Shown here piece after piece: positions 34,937-44,846 of a DNA stretch of 49,674 bases. How positions within the stretch are numbered: position 1 is the stretch's first letter; the number at the start of each line of letters is the position of its first letter. Location: NCBI GenBank assembly GCA_002071485.1, contig MWFF01000123.1:1-49674 (forward strand), written 5' to 3'. The stretch is from Verrucomicrobia bacterium ADurb.Bin006 (lineage in GTDB: Bacteria > Verrucomicrobiota > Verrucomicrobiia > Limisphaerales > J093). The translations under genes and the position numbers were made by a program. The notes beneath the pieces were generated by a model. That model ran no database searches and was not told where the DNA came from. It saw nothing but the letters and a program-made list of their open reading frames with translations.

Positions 34937-36951
34937 ATGCATCTGCCTCGCCCGATTCCGCGGCGCCGCCGCGCGCACGCCGCCGGCTTTTTCAGGTTGG
35001 CGCCGTGGGCTTGTTGCTGCTGTTGCTCTACGTTGTGCTGCGACCGTCCAAGAAGGAAGGCGGGGGCACCGAGCACTACCTTGTGAAGCGCGGGGACTTC
35101 ACCGTGTCGGTGATCGAGCCGGGCACGTTGACCGCCATTAGCGAGGTGGTGATCCGGAGCGAGGTCGAGGGCACGGCCCGCATCATCTCGATTGTGCCCG
35201 AGGGTGCCTCGGTGAAAAAGGGCGATCTCCTGGTCGAGCTGGACTCCTCGCAGGCGCTGGATCAGGTCAACCAGCAGCTCATCAGCGTCGAGAAGGCGCG
35301 CTTCGCGGTGACCAACGCGGAGGCCCAACTCGACATCCAGCGCAGCGCCACCAACGTGGATTACCAGGCCGCCAAGCTCAAACTCGACCTGGCGATCATC
35401 GACCGCGACAAGTACGAGCAAGGTCAGCGGTTGGTCGACCTGCTCGAAGCCCAGAACAAAGCTCTCCAGGCGTCGAATCAACTCGTGGTGAACCGCGAGA
35501 CCTACAGCAACTCGGTCATGCTCGCCAAGAAGGGGTACGAGACCAAACAGAAGGTGGATGGCGACCGGCTGTCCGTGCTGGCGACCGAGAATCAACTGAT
35601 CGCGGCTACGAACGTGCTTTGGATGCTCGACCAGTTCGATGTCGAAAAGCAGATTAAGAAGTTCAATTCGGACGTGCAGCAGGCGGAAGAACAGCTTCAA
35701 CAGCAGATCAACCTCAACAAACGGAAAATGGCCCAGTACGAGGCCGATCTGCTCTCCCAAATCAACACCCTCAAGCTCAACGAGGACAAGCTGGAACGGG
35801 ATCGCAAGAACCTCGATGCGACGATGATCTATGCCCCTCAGGACGGCCTGGTTGTGTACCAGGTCAGCGAGAATCGCTTCAGCAGCGAGTCGTTGATCGA
35901 AGGCGGCGCGGTTGTGCGCAACCGGCAGGAACTCATCAAACTGCCGGACCTTTCCCGCATGAAGGTCGTGGTCAAGATTCACGAATCCCACATCAACATG
36001 ATCCGAGCCGGCCTGCCGGCCTTTGTCGTCCTGGATTCCGATCCCGACAAGCGCTATGCGGGCGTGGTTGCGAAAGTGGCGCCCTTGCCCGACACCCAAG
36101 CGCGTTGGGGCAATCCTAACCTGAAGGTTTACAACACCGAGGTGTACCTGTCCGAAAACCCGCCCAACGTCAAACCCGGCGTGTCCGCCAAAGCCGAGAT
36201 TGTCATCACGAACATCGCCGATGTCCTCTCGGTGCCGATCCAGGCGGTCACAACCTTCAAGGGCAAGCAGGTCGTTTACGTGCTCAACCGCGGCAAGCCC
36301 GAGCCGCGACCGGTCGAAGTCGGCATGTTCAACACGAAGTTCATCCAGATTGTCCAGGGACTCGAAGCCGGCGATCGCGTGATGCTCTCTCCGCCTTTTG
36401 ACAGCCATGAGAAGGATCTCGAAGGCGCCGTGCTCGCCGACGAAGAAAAGGCCAGGATCACCTTCACCAATGTCCCGCCCATCGAGGCTGCGCCCCACAA
36501 CGGACTCGGCAACCAGGCCAATTCTCGGGGCGGAGCCAACGGCAGACCCGCGTTGACCGCGGCCGGCACCGAAGGCGGCGGACGTGGTCCGACGCCGGGT
36601 GCGGGCGCGGGATCCGGACCTCTTGGAGGCGTCATCCCCGAAGAAATCCTCAAACAGTACGACAAGAATGGCGATGGAACACTCGACGAAACGGAACGCG
36701 AGTCGATGCGCGCGGCGTTCGCGTCCCGCTTCGGCGGCCAGGGCTCGCCAGCCGGAGGACCGGGCGGAGGGATGCGTCCGGGCCGTGAGGAGATGATGAA
36801 GCGTTTCGACAAGGATGGAGACGGCCAGCTCGATGAAGAGGAGCGGGCGGCCATGCGCGAGGCGATGGGCAGTCTCCGACCCAATCGCGGCGAAGGGGAA
36901 GCCGGCGCCCGCCCTGGTCGAGACGCAGCTCCCAGTCCGCGACAGCCCTGA
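34933..36951 (+). CDS. HlyD/MacA-type adaptor protein with C-terminal EF-hands
   Basis: 672-residue membrane-fusion protein linking the MacB-like transporter to the TolC-like duct. One N-terminal membrane anchor (residues about 19-38, VGAVGLLLLLLYVVL), a barrel-sandwich half (LVKRGDFTVSVIEPG), a very long coiled-coil hairpin (about residues 105-300), the second lipoyl half (YAPQDGLVVYQV) and a beta-barrel/MPD region to about 500. Unlike ordinary MacA, it has a Gly/Pro-rich tail carrying two canonical EF-hand loops, DKNGDGTLDETE (577-588) and DKDGDGQLDEEE (626-637). This suggests calcium binding in the periplasm. It overlaps the TolC gene by 4 bp and is 3 bp from the ATPase gene. Confidence 0.88.
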   Translation: MNASASPDSAAPPRARRRLFQVGAVGLLLLLLYVVLRPSKKEGGGTEHYLVKRGDFTVSVIEPGTLTAISEVVIRSEVEGTARIISIVPEGASVKKGDLLVELDSSQALDQVNQQLISVEKARFAVTNAEAQLDIQRSATNVDYQAAKLKLDLAIIDRDKYEQGQRLVDLLEAQNKALQASNQLVVNRETYSNSVMLAKKGYETKQKVDGDRLSVLATENQLIAATNVLWMLDQFDVEKQIKKFNSDVQQAEEQLQQQINLNKRKMAQYEADLLSQINTLKLNEDKLERDRKNLDATMIYAPQDGLVVYQVSENRFSSESLIEGGAVVRNRQELIKLPDLSRMKVVVKIHESHINMIRAGLPAFVVLDSDPDKRYAGVVAKVAPLPDTQARWGNPNLKVYNTEVYLSENPPNVKPGVSAKAEIVITNIADVLSVPIQAVTTFKGKQVVYVLNRGKPEPRPVEVGMFNTKFIQIVQGLEAGDRVMLSPPFDSHEKDLEGAVLADEEKARITFTNVPPIEAAPHNGLGNQANSRGGANGRPALTAAGTEGGGRGPTPGAGAGSGPLGGVIPEEILKQYDKNGDGTLDETERESMRAAFASRFGGQGSPAGGPGGGMRPGREEMMKRFDKDGDGQLDEEERAAMREAMGSLRPNRGEGEAGARPGRDAAPSPRQP

Positions 36952-36954
36952 GTC

Positions 36955-37686
36955 ATGCCAGCCGATTCGGCCATCATCAGGATTCGCGACGTCGAGAAGC
37001 GTTACGTTCTCGGGGGCGAAGCCGATGTCCTGGCCCTGCGCGGTGTGAATCTCGATGTCGAAGCCGGATCCTATCTGGCAATCATGGGGCCGTCCGGATC
37101 GGGCAAGTCGACGATGCTGAATATACTCGGTTGCCTCGATCGCCCGACCGCTGGACGGTATTTCCTGGGTGGCGAGGATGTTTCTCGAATGCCCGATGAC
37201 CAGCTCTCGGAAGCGCGCGGACTCAAGATCGGTTTCATTTTTCAGTCGTACAACCTGATCGCGCAGCTCACGGTTCTCGAGAACATCCAGGTGCCGTTGC
37301 TCTACCAGGGGAAGGATGTCCGCACCCACCTCGAATCCTGCCTCGAACTGGCCAAGCTCGTCGGGTTGGGCGACCGGCTCCATCATCGCCCCAGCCAATT
37401 GTCCGGTGGCCAGCAGCAGCGGGTTGCCGTGGCCCGCTCGCTGGTCAACAACCCTCTCATGATACTCGCGGATGAACCGACGGGGAACCTCGACTCGAAG
37501 ACCGGCCAGGAAGTGCTCGACCTCATCGACCGCCTGAACGAGGCCGGCAAGACCATCGTCCTCGTCACGCACGACGACCGGGTGGCCAGCCGGGCCGACC
37601 GGGTCATCCATATGAAGGATGGCCTGATCGACCGCGAAGTTGTCAACCGCCCCATGCGGGCCCGCCCGGCCGTTTCGTCGTCCTAA
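36955..37686 (+). CDS. MacB/LolD-type ABC transporter ATP-binding protein
   Basis: 243-residue ATPase energising the MacB-like permease encoded next. Walker A GPSGSGKST starts near residue 45, the Q-loop is GFIFQSYNLIAQLTV, the signature LSGGQQQRVAVARSL and the Walker B LMILADEPTGNLDS, with the switch His in VLVTHDDRVA. In E. coli MacB the ATPase and permease are one chain; here they are split, as in many bacteria. Third gene of the efflux operon, 3 bp after the adaptor. Confidence 0.93.
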   Translation: MPADSAIIRIRDVEKRYVLGGEADVLALRGVNLDVEAGSYLAIMGPSGSGKSTMLNILGCLDRPTAGRYFLGGEDVSRMPDDQLSEARGLKIGFIFQSYNLIAQLTVLENIQVPLLYQGKDVRTHLESCLELAKLVGLGDRLHHRPSQLSGGQQQRVAVARSLVNNPLMILADEPTGNLDSKTGQEVLDLIDRLNEAGKTIVLVTHDDRVASRADRVIHMKDGLIDREVVNRPMRARPAVSSS

Positions 37687-37701
37687 CCCCCCGGGGCCCG
37701 C

Positions 37702-38994
37702 ATGCTCACCTTCCAATTCGTAAGCACCGTGCGCCTGGGCATCAAGAGCCTGATGCTCCACAAGCTGCGTTCGGCCCTGACGATGCTCGGCATCATTTTC
37801 GGCGTTTGCTCTGTCATCGCCATGCTCGCGATCGGGGAGGGGGCCTCGTACGAAGCCCAGGAAGCCATCAAGAATCTCGGCAGCAACAACATCCTGTTGC
37901 GCAGTCTCAAGCCGCCCGACCAGGCCCGCCAGCAGGCAGGCGGCAGCCCGCGCGGCATGCAGTTGGCCTATGGCCTCACCTATGAAGATGGCGCCAGAAT
38001 CCAGTCCACCATCCCGGGCGTCAACCGCGTTCTGCCCATGCGCATCATCCGCGAGAATGTGCGCTTCGATCGCAACGAAATCCCCTGCCAGGTGATCGGC
38101 ACGCTGCCGTCCTACATGGCTGTGACTGGGGCGGGGATCGTCCGCGGACGGTTCCTCGCGCATCTCGACGAACAGCACGCGGAGAATGTTTGCGTGATCA
38201 CGACCGGCCTGGCGCGCCGTCTCTTCCCGCACCTCGATCCGATGCAGCACGCGGTGAAGATCGACACCTTCTACTACCGAATCATCGGCATCCTGCAAGA
38301 GCGCAGCCAACCCGAGCAGCGCACCCAGGCTGGCGCCATGGAGGGACAACCGCTCGACAACAACGTCTATATTCCGCTGAGCGTTTCCCGAACGCGATTC
38401 GGCGAGACGCTCATCCGCAGATCCGCCGGCAGTTTCGAGGCCGAGGAGGTTCAACTCCACCAGATCACCGTCCAGATGCAGAATCTGGCGTCCGTGGAAA
38501 CCGCCGACCCCCAAATCCGAACCCTCCTCGGTCGATTCCACGACCAGAACGATTACGAGATCATCGTGCCTCTCCAACTCCTCCGCCAGGCCGAGCAGAC
38601 CAAGCGCATCTTCAACATCGTGCTCGGGTCGATCGCGGCGATTTCACTGCTCGTCGGCGGTATCGGCATCATGAACATCATGCTCGCGACCGTGACCGAA
38701 CGCACCCGCGAGATCGGCATCCGCCGCGCCCTCGGCGCCAAGCGCCGCGATATCACCACCCAATTCCTGGTCGAGACTGTCGTGCTTTCGGTCGGCGGCG
38801 GATTGGTCGGCGTGCTCGTCGGCGTCCTCACGCCCTTGGTTGTCTCGCAGCTCACAACCATGAAGACGATCGTCACTGTCTGGTCGGTCCTGCTCGCGTT
38901 TGGAATCTCCGGCGCGGTAGGCATCGTTTTCGGTCTCTATCCCGCGAGCGCCGCCGCAAAGCTCGATCCCATCGAGGCGCTGCGCCACGAGTGA
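37702..38994 (+). CDS. MacB-type ABC transporter permease (FtsX-like)
   Basis: 430-residue permease with the MacB topology: TM1 near residues 15-45 (LTMLGIIFGVCSVIAMLAIGEG), a large periplasmic MacB_PCD domain (about 50-270) and three C-terminal TM helices in the FtsX domain (starting AISLLVGGIGIMNIMLATVTER, with the coupling helix EIGIRRALGAKRRDI). With the adaptor and TolC-like protein it should export a substrate (peptide, lipopeptide, macrolide or siderophore) from the periplasm. ATG 37702 lies 15 bp after the ATPase stop. Last gene of the operon; the gap from 38995 to 39149 has no gene. Confidence 0.92.
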   Translation: MLTFQFVSTVRLGIKSLMLHKLRSALTMLGIIFGVCSVIAMLAIGEGASYEAQEAIKNLGSNNILLRSLKPPDQARQQAGGSPRGMQLAYGLTYEDGARIQSTIPGVNRVLPMRIIRENVRFDRNEIPCQVIGTLPSYMAVTGAGIVRGRFLAHLDEQHAENVCVITTGLARRLFPHLDPMQHAVKIDTFYYRIIGILQERSQPEQRTQAGAMEGQPLDNNVYIPLSVSRTRFGETLIRRSAGSFEAEEVQLHQITVQMQNLASVETADPQIRTLLGRFHDQNDYEIIVPLQLLRQAEQTKRIFNIVLGSIAAISLLVGGIGIMNIMLATVTERTREIGIRRALGAKRRDITTQFLVETVVLSVGGGLVGVLVGVLTPLVVSQLTTMKTIVTVWSVLLAFGISGAVGIVFGLYPASAAAKLDPIEALRHE

Positions 38995-39149
38995 CGAGGA
39001 TCGACTGAATCCCAAACAGCACAAATAAATCCAATGAAAGCTAAGAGATGGCCCAGAGCTAAGTGCTCCTGCATAGCGCGCCTCGGAACAGGTAAAGAAT
39101 TCTGCTATTGTCGCTGCCATGCATCTTTCCCTAAAAATGCGGAACCAAC

Positions 39150-42100
39150 ATGTGTTCCCAGACAACCTTGACTTATTGTGCGCAGCGATCGAATCAACCA
39201 CTTTTACTGAACCTCACGCAGAGGTGCTCTGCGTCCCCTCCAGGCGCAGCGTTGAGCGCGCGTCGCGCCGACTCCCCACCTCGAATCCATAGACCTCCGC
39301 GTTCGCCGGAGGTCATCTCATGGCTCATTTTGGCTCTGGCGTTGGTCTGCGTCGCAGGTCACGCCATGCCCTCTTATGACGACGTGCTGGTCGTCGTGAA
39401 ACAGGGCGACGCCGAGTCGGCCGCCGCCGCCCAGTACTTCAAGGAGCAGCGTCGAATACCGGACGAAAACCTGGTCACTCTGCCTTTGACGGGTGCCATT
39501 CCCACCGTCGCGGCTCGGGACGCCTTCATCGGCGGAATCAAGGCCCATATGGCGCAGAACGGTCTGCAGGGCCGCATCAACTACATCGTCCTGAGTTCGA
39601 ACTTCCCGCGCGAGTGCAAGGACACGGCGACGGCGCCGTACAACGCGATCTTCGATGCCTACCTGATGTGGGCCCTGTCCGACACCTATCCATCCACGAG
39701 TTACTTGGATTGCATCCCTCTGCACAACAACCCCTATTATTACATCCGCAAGTCGAACTACGAAGATCGCACGGCGATAAAGTTCACGAAAACTAAGTAT
39801 CGCTATTACATTGTCTCACGGCTCGATGGAGAGGGGTTGGCCGCCACAAAACAGTTGATCGATCATTCCGGACATGTTGCTTACGACCAATACAAGAAGG
39901 GGATCAATTTCCTGGTCGACGACGATCCCTCGAATTGGGAGGTCTACAGATATCAAGCCGAGCGCGCGGAACTGAAGGAACGCGGCATCAACATTATCGA
40001 TTGGAATCCCGGCGTCTCGGGCTCGATTCACAACCTGCACGGTCTGAGTTTCGCCTACTTCAACTGGGTCAACGGCACCTCGGACCCTTTCATCAGCTAC
40101 CGCAACATTTCGAAACACATGCGATTCAACCCGGGTGCCCTGGTGTTCGCCTACCGTTCGTATCCGGCCCGTCTCTTCAAGCGACCGCTCTGCGGGTTGA
40201 GTCAATGCAACGTCAACACCCGTGCGGTGCAGAGTTTGATGAAGAGCGACGCCTCGGACCTGGTGTTGCGGCAGATGTCGGATGTGGCCTACGCGACCGA
40301 AAACAACTCGGTGTGGTGCGCCCTGGGCCAGGACATCCTGAAGATGTACGCGACGGCCAACGCGCGCAGCGCCAACAATTTTCGGGGCAACGGAGTGGCG
40401 GTCTACGCGCCCGACGGCACCCTGCTCAATCACTTCACGACAGAGAACACGCGGGGCGGGTTGTTGAGCGACGCCGTCTATCGCGTGGCGTACGACGCTT
40501 ACAATCACAAGGTATGGATCGGCACGTTCAAAGGCGTCTGCGCCTATGATTTTGCGACAGGCGCCTGGGAACAGCCGGCTGGACTGAGCAGCGCCGCGCC
40601 GGCCCCGGTCTATCAAGTCTACGTCGATCCGACCACCGCCGGCCAGTACCTCTATGTCACGTTCTCGGCGGGGGCGACGGGTTGCACACCTGGCATCGGC
40701 GATTACCTGTGCGTTCTCGAGTACAATGTGTCGACCGGCGCCATCAAGCGTTACAAGTTCCACGGCGACGCCATGTATAATGCATCTGTGACCAAGACGG
40801 CGCCCAACACGCTTTGGGCGGTCTATTGGCGTTCGTCGACGAGCCAGGCCCTCGCATCGAAGTTTGATACGGACACCGCGCAACTCCTCAGCAGCGTCGA
40901 TCTGGGCAACGTCGACAACGTCAGCTACAAGCCGACCGCCACCGGCTCCAAATTCGCCTATCAGATCGCCTCCGCCAAAGTCAATGGCGTTGACCGCGTC
41001 TACGTCACGATCCGCGACGAGGCGACGCCCTTCAACGGCGTGTTGCGAATTGAAGACATGAGTGCCGGACCGCGATTGACCGTCTGGGGCCACAACGTCA
41101 CGGCTTACGGAACAGACAAGCGTCCGGCTGCGCTGGCCGTTTCCCCTCAGGCTCCGGGCACCGTCTACTGCATCATGACCGGCCAGTATGACACGGACGC
41201 CGCGTCGCGCATCTACCGCTTCGGCGATGCCGAGCCTGTGGCGGGCACGCTCATGACGATCGCGGGCACGTCGACGGCGATATCCGGCTCGATCAACAAC
41301 GCGACATTCGGTCCGGACGGGACCACGCTCTACTACACGCAGTCTTTCAGCGACCCGTACCACGAACCGGTCGTGGACTTTTTTCCTTTCGGTGCGATTG
41401 CCGGGATGGGCGGATACACGCACGATTATTACTCTTACGGAGGCTGGATCGACCCCTGTTACTATGGCGATTGGAACAACCTGATCAGCGCCTCAACGTC
41501 GCCGGAATATGCGCGCGATGCCGACCTCTACGCCGCTCCGACCCGAGCGACGAGCGAGATGCCCTTCAGCACGTCCCTGCATTTGATGAATGGTTTCTAC
41601 CTGGCTGAGGCGAGGCTCGGGACGCTGATGGCCTACCCGGCTGGGGCCAATGGCGGACACACCGGCCACATGTTCGTCTTCGATCCCAAGGCCTGCCCTT
41701 ACGCCCCGCGCGTGGACGAAGAGGAAACGCTTTACGAGATTGCCGACGGCCGCACGCTGCGCGCGCGTCTCTTTTCCCCCGGATTTCCCTCGGATTGGGC
41801 CAATCCAAAGAGCCGCGAGGGCGGGTTTATTGCTTCGACCGTAAACGCGAATACCGTCGCCCTGACCGATTCCGCGGGGGTCGCGGTCGACCTCGAGTCG
41901 ATCGCATACATCGAACGCGAAGTGGCCGGCAAGTTCGCATGTGAGGTTGTCGTGTGCGCCGCCGCGGACCTCACGCAGGGCGGGACCTATCGCCTCACGC
42001 TGGCGTGCGGTGTGAACGGCATCAAGAACAACAAAGGCGCGTCTCTGGTCAACACACGTCCGGACGAGTTCCGGGACGACATCGGCCTGGTCTATGTCGT

Positions 42101-44546
42101 GCCACCGCCACTGGGTGCAGGGCCGCTTATCACGCGTCAGCCTGTGGATCAGACCGTTCGCGCAGGCGAGACCACTACCTTCAGGGTGACGGCCGTGAGC
42201 GCCGTCCCCATGACCTATCAATGGATGAGGAACGGCGTAAATATCAGCGGGGCCACGAGCGCCACCTACGTCACCCCACCGGCGACCGCGGCCGATAACG
42301 GAAAGGTCTTCACGGTCCGTGTGAGCAATACCTATGGGTCCGCGATCAGCGCGGCGGCGGCTTTGACCGTCCTCGACACACCCCCGGCAATCACGACTCA
42401 ACCCGCTCCCCAGATTATCGAGTTGGGAGAGGTTGCGACTTTTGACGTCTCGGCCGTTGGCTCCGCTCCGTTGACGTACCAGTGGTTCAAGAACTCGGTC
42501 CAGATCGACGGCGCCACGAGCGCCAGCTACACCACGTCGCCGGCCGTTGCCGCCGACAACGGGGCGGTGTTCACCGTCGTCGTCAGCAACGAATCCGGAG
42601 CGCTCGTGAGCAGCGCGACGGGCAGGCTGGGAGTCGTACTGCCGCCGCGCATTATAACCCAGCCGAGCGGCGCCACGGTTGCGGTTGGATCCTCGGTCTA
42701 TCTTCAGGTGCTGGCTTCAATGGTCAGCCCGGATGAACAGTTGAGCTATCAATGGCGAAGGAATGGTGTGAACATCCCGGGCGCCAACAGCCGCTTCTAC
42801 ACCCACTCGCCGGTGTCTTTGGACGACGATGGGGCCGTGTTTTCGGTTGTGGTGAGCAACGCGGCCGGCAGCATCGCGAGCACCGGCGCGACGCTGACCG
42901 TCTTCATCCCGCCAACGATCCTCGAACAGCCGTTCAGCCAGACGGTCAACGAAGGGCAACCGGCGACATTCAGCGTGCTTGCTTCGGGCACCGAGCCCTT
43001 GACCTACCAATGGCATCGCATGTACGCGAGTATCGAGGGCGCCACAGCCGATTCGTACACGACGCCGCCCGTCACGGCCGCCGACCATGGCGCGTATTTC
43101 GGTGTTCTCGTCGCCAACGCATTCTCCTCTGTCTACAGCGCCATGGCCAGGTTGACGGTCAATCTCCGCCCCACATCGATCACCCTCAGCCCTGTGACGT
43201 GTGAAGGTGGTCTGCCCGATCCAAACCCGATTACAGGCGACTCGGTTGCCATAGATGAGAACCAACCGCCCGGAACCGTGGTCGGGATTCTGAGCACAAC
43301 CGACCCGGACTCCGGCGAACCGTTCACTTACTCCCTGGTGCCCGGAGACGGTTCCGACGGCAATGCGTTCTTCACAATCGTTGGCAATCAGGTGAAAACA
43401 CTCGTCTCATTCGACCGGGAACAGCAGAGCAGTTACGCTATCCGCATCCGGACAACCGATTCCGGTGGCGCCGCACTCGAACAGTCGTTCATCGTCGAGA
43501 TCAACAATCTCCCCGATGCCCAGGTCGTCGGACGGCATATCTTCTATAACCAATGCGCATGGGACGGTAACAACGCCGCAGCTAACGCTTTGGACGACGG
43601 CGCGATTGCCCCGGACAAGACGGCGTTGCTCCCAGGTCAGAAGGCCACGTTCGCCAATTACACCAGCTACTACCGCGGCATCAACGGCATCATGATCGAC
43701 ATCCACGGCCTGGCCGGCACCCCGACTGTCGACGATTTCGGATTCAAGGTGGGCAACAACAACGATCCGAAGACTTGGGCCCAGGCCCCCCTGCCGACCA
43801 GCATCACGGTCCGTAAGGGCGCCGGCGTCGACGGCTCGGACCGGATCACGCTCATCTGGCCCAATTGGCCAAAGGTAGGTTCGATTGCCAAGCAATGGCT
43901 GCAGGTTACGGTGCAGGCCACGCTCACGACCGATCTGGCCGATCCTGACGTGTTCTATTTCGGCAATGCCATCGGAGAGACGGGAGATTTGGCGGCTCTT
44001 GCCATGGTCAGTTCGATCGACGTTGTTCGGATTCAAGCCAACTACAACACTCGGTTGAACCCAGCGCAACTGACCAACCCGTATGATCTGGATCGAGACA
44101 AACTGGTGAGTTCGTTCGATACGGTCACGGCGCAAGCGAATTACACCACGCGCATTTCAATGCTGCAACTGATCACGGCGCCCGCCGGCGGCGCAGGGTT
44201 GGCAAGCATCCAGAAAGGACCGGCCCCTGGAGCTTTGGACGCGACCCAGGTTCCGGGACCAGAATCTGATTGGGATGGGGGTCGTTCGGTCGGCGGTTCG
44301 GTTCCAGGTCCGGTCATCGTTGTGCATGATGGATTGACGAGAATCCGGAAATGGACAATTCCCGGCCAACAGTACCGTTTGCAATCGGCGTCGAGTGTCA
44401 CAGGTCCGTGGCAGGATGTGCCCGGCCCGGACCGCACGGCTGACGCGAGTGGTATTGTCGAAATGGAGATGCCGATCGAAAAGGGCTTCCCGCAACAGTT
44501 CTTCCGCTGGATCGAGGTTAAGTCGGGGCCGGGATTAGTTCGTTGA
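39150..44546 (+). CDS. Giant mosaic surface protein: TIGR03790-like head, four Ig domains, cadherin, dockerin-like tail
   Basis: 1798-residue secreted protein. The hydrophobic signal WLILALALVCVAGHA lies near residue 58, so the true start may be nearer than ATG 39150 (a TTG near 39255 is one option). Residues about 73-340 match the TIGR03790 type (DDVLVVVKQGDAESAAAAQ then FKEQRRIP). About 340-980 are propeller/YVTN-like strands. Four Ig-like domains follow (about 989-1340; repeated TYQWMRNGVNISGA / TYQWFKNSVQIDGA pattern), then a cadherin-like repeat (about 1356-1455). The tail from 1457 contains VGRHIFYNQCAWDGN, NAIGETGD and two DLDRDK/NYTT calcium-binding-like loops resembling dockerin, and a C-terminal FnIII-like domain. 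Probably adhesive or scaffold-binding at the cell surface. Confidence 0.8.
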   Translation: MCSQTTLTYCAQRSNQPLLLNLTQRCSASPPGAALSARRADSPPRIHRPPRSPEVISWLILALALVCVAGHAMPSYDDVLVVVKQGDAESAAAAQYFKEQRRIPDENLVTLPLTGAIPTVAARDAFIGGIKAHMAQNGLQGRINYIVLSSNFPRECKDTATAPYNAIFDAYLMWALSDTYPSTSYLDCIPLHNNPYYYIRKSNYEDRTAIKFTKTKYRYYIVSRLDGEGLAATKQLIDHSGHVAYDQYKKGINFLVDDDPSNWEVYRYQAERAELKERGINIIDWNPGVSGSIHNLHGLSFAYFNWVNGTSDPFISYRNISKHMRFNPGALVFAYRSYPARLFKRPLCGLSQCNVNTRAVQSLMKSDASDLVLRQMSDVAYATENNSVWCALGQDILKMYATANARSANNFRGNGVAVYAPDGTLLNHFTTENTRGGLLSDAVYRVAYDAYNHKVWIGTFKGVCAYDFATGAWEQPAGLSSAAPAPVYQVYVDPTTAGQYLYVTFSAGATGCTPGIGDYLCVLEYNVSTGAIKRYKFHGDAMYNASVTKTAPNTLWAVYWRSSTSQALASKFDTDTAQLLSSVDLGNVDNVSYKPTATGSKFAYQIASAKVNGVDRVYVTIRDEATPFNGVLRIEDMSAGPRLTVWGHNVTAYGTDKRPAALAVSPQAPGTVYCIMTGQYDTDAASRIYRFGDAEPVAGTLMTIAGTSTAISGSINNATFGPDGTTLYYTQSFSDPYHEPVVDFFPFGAIAGMGGYTHDYYSYGGWIDPCYYGDWNNLISASTSPEYARDADLYAAPTRATSEMPFSTSLHLMNGFYLAEARLGTLMAYPAGANGGHTGHMFVFDPKACPYAPRVDEEETLYEIADGRTLRARLFSPGFPSDWANPKSREGGFIASTVNANTVALTDSAGVAVDLESIAYIEREVAGKFACEVVVCAAADLTQGGTYRLTLACGVNGIKNNKGASLVNTRPDEFRDDIGLVYVVPPPLGAGPLITRQPVDQTVRAGETTTFRVTAVSAVPMTYQWMRNGVNISGATSATYVTPPATAADNGKVFTVRVSNTYGSAISAAAALTVLDTPPAITTQPAPQIIELGEVATFDVSAVGSAPLTYQWFKNSVQIDGATSASYTTSPAVAADNGAVFTVVVSNESGALVSSATGRLGVVLPPRIITQPSGATVAVGSSVYLQVLASMVSPDEQLSYQWRRNGVNIPGANSRFYTHSPVSLDDDGAVFSVVVSNAAGSIASTGATLTVFIPPTILEQPFSQTVNEGQPATFSVLASGTEPLTYQWHRMYASIEGATADSYTTPPVTAADHGAYFGVLVANAFSSVYSAMARLTVNLRPTSITLSPVTCEGGLPDPNPITGDSVAIDENQPPGTVVGILSTTDPDSGEPFTYSLVPGDGSDGNAFFTIVGNQVKTLVSFDREQQSSYAIRIRTTDSGGAALEQSFIVEINNLPDAQVVGRHIFYNQCAWDGNNAAANALDDGAIAPDKTALLPGQKATFANYTSYYRGINGIMIDIHGLAGTPTVDDFGFKVGNNNDPKTWAQAPLPTSITVRKGAGVDGSDRITLIWPNWPKVGSIAKQWLQVTVQATLTTDLADPDVFYFGNAIGETGDLAALAMVSSIDVVRIQANYNTRLNPAQLTNPYDLDRDKLVSSFDTVTAQANYTTRISMLQLITAPAGGAGLASIQKGPAPGALDATQVPGPESDWDGGRSVGGSVPGPVIVVHDGLTRIRKWTIPGQQYRLQSASSVTGPWQDVPGPDRTADASGIVEMEMPIEKGFPQQFFRWIEVKSGPGLVR
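43522..44546 (+). repeat. 3' module duplicated in the next gene (copy 1)
   Basis: This ~1 kb end of the giant surface-protein gene is nearly identical to 45190-46200. For example, the run from 43973 to 44163 differs from 45641-45831 hardly at all, including silent positions, while the 5' parts of the two genes are unrelated. The spared silent sites point to recent duplication or gene conversion rather than selection on protein alone. Encodes the dockerin-like and FnIII-like tail. Confidence 0.85.
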
Positions 44547-44846
44547 ATCGGCCAGGTGATGGGCGCAGCCATGGTCGAATGCATGGCGTCGTCGCGAAGG
44601 CCTGCGACCGAGCACAAGCGTCAACCTGACCGCGCCCATACGCAAGGGTTGCTATGCGCCACAACCACCCTCTCTAAGCAACCGCGCCAATTGCGGCCTG
44701 ACGTGCCGCCGTTACGATAGGCATTCGCGAGAAATGGCTCGGATGTGGAACGGGCGCATTCTTGACGAGGACTGAGCTGTTGCCAGCGCAGCAGAGAGGC
44801 ACCCGTGCCCACGCCTTGGCAACCGATGGTCACAAGTCCGAAAAGA
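44547..44846. other. Intergenic region between the two surface-protein genes
   Basis: 300 bp with no convincing gene. Open frames on either strand are short or run on from antisense shadows. Nothing resembling a strong terminator was seen; a promoter for the second surface-protein gene may lie here. Confidence 0.4.

Noticed and set aside
34684..38577. 1297-residue minus-strand open frame across the efflux operon
   Set aside because: Shadow of high-GC codon bias opposite four clearly recognised plus-strand genes; no domain seen.
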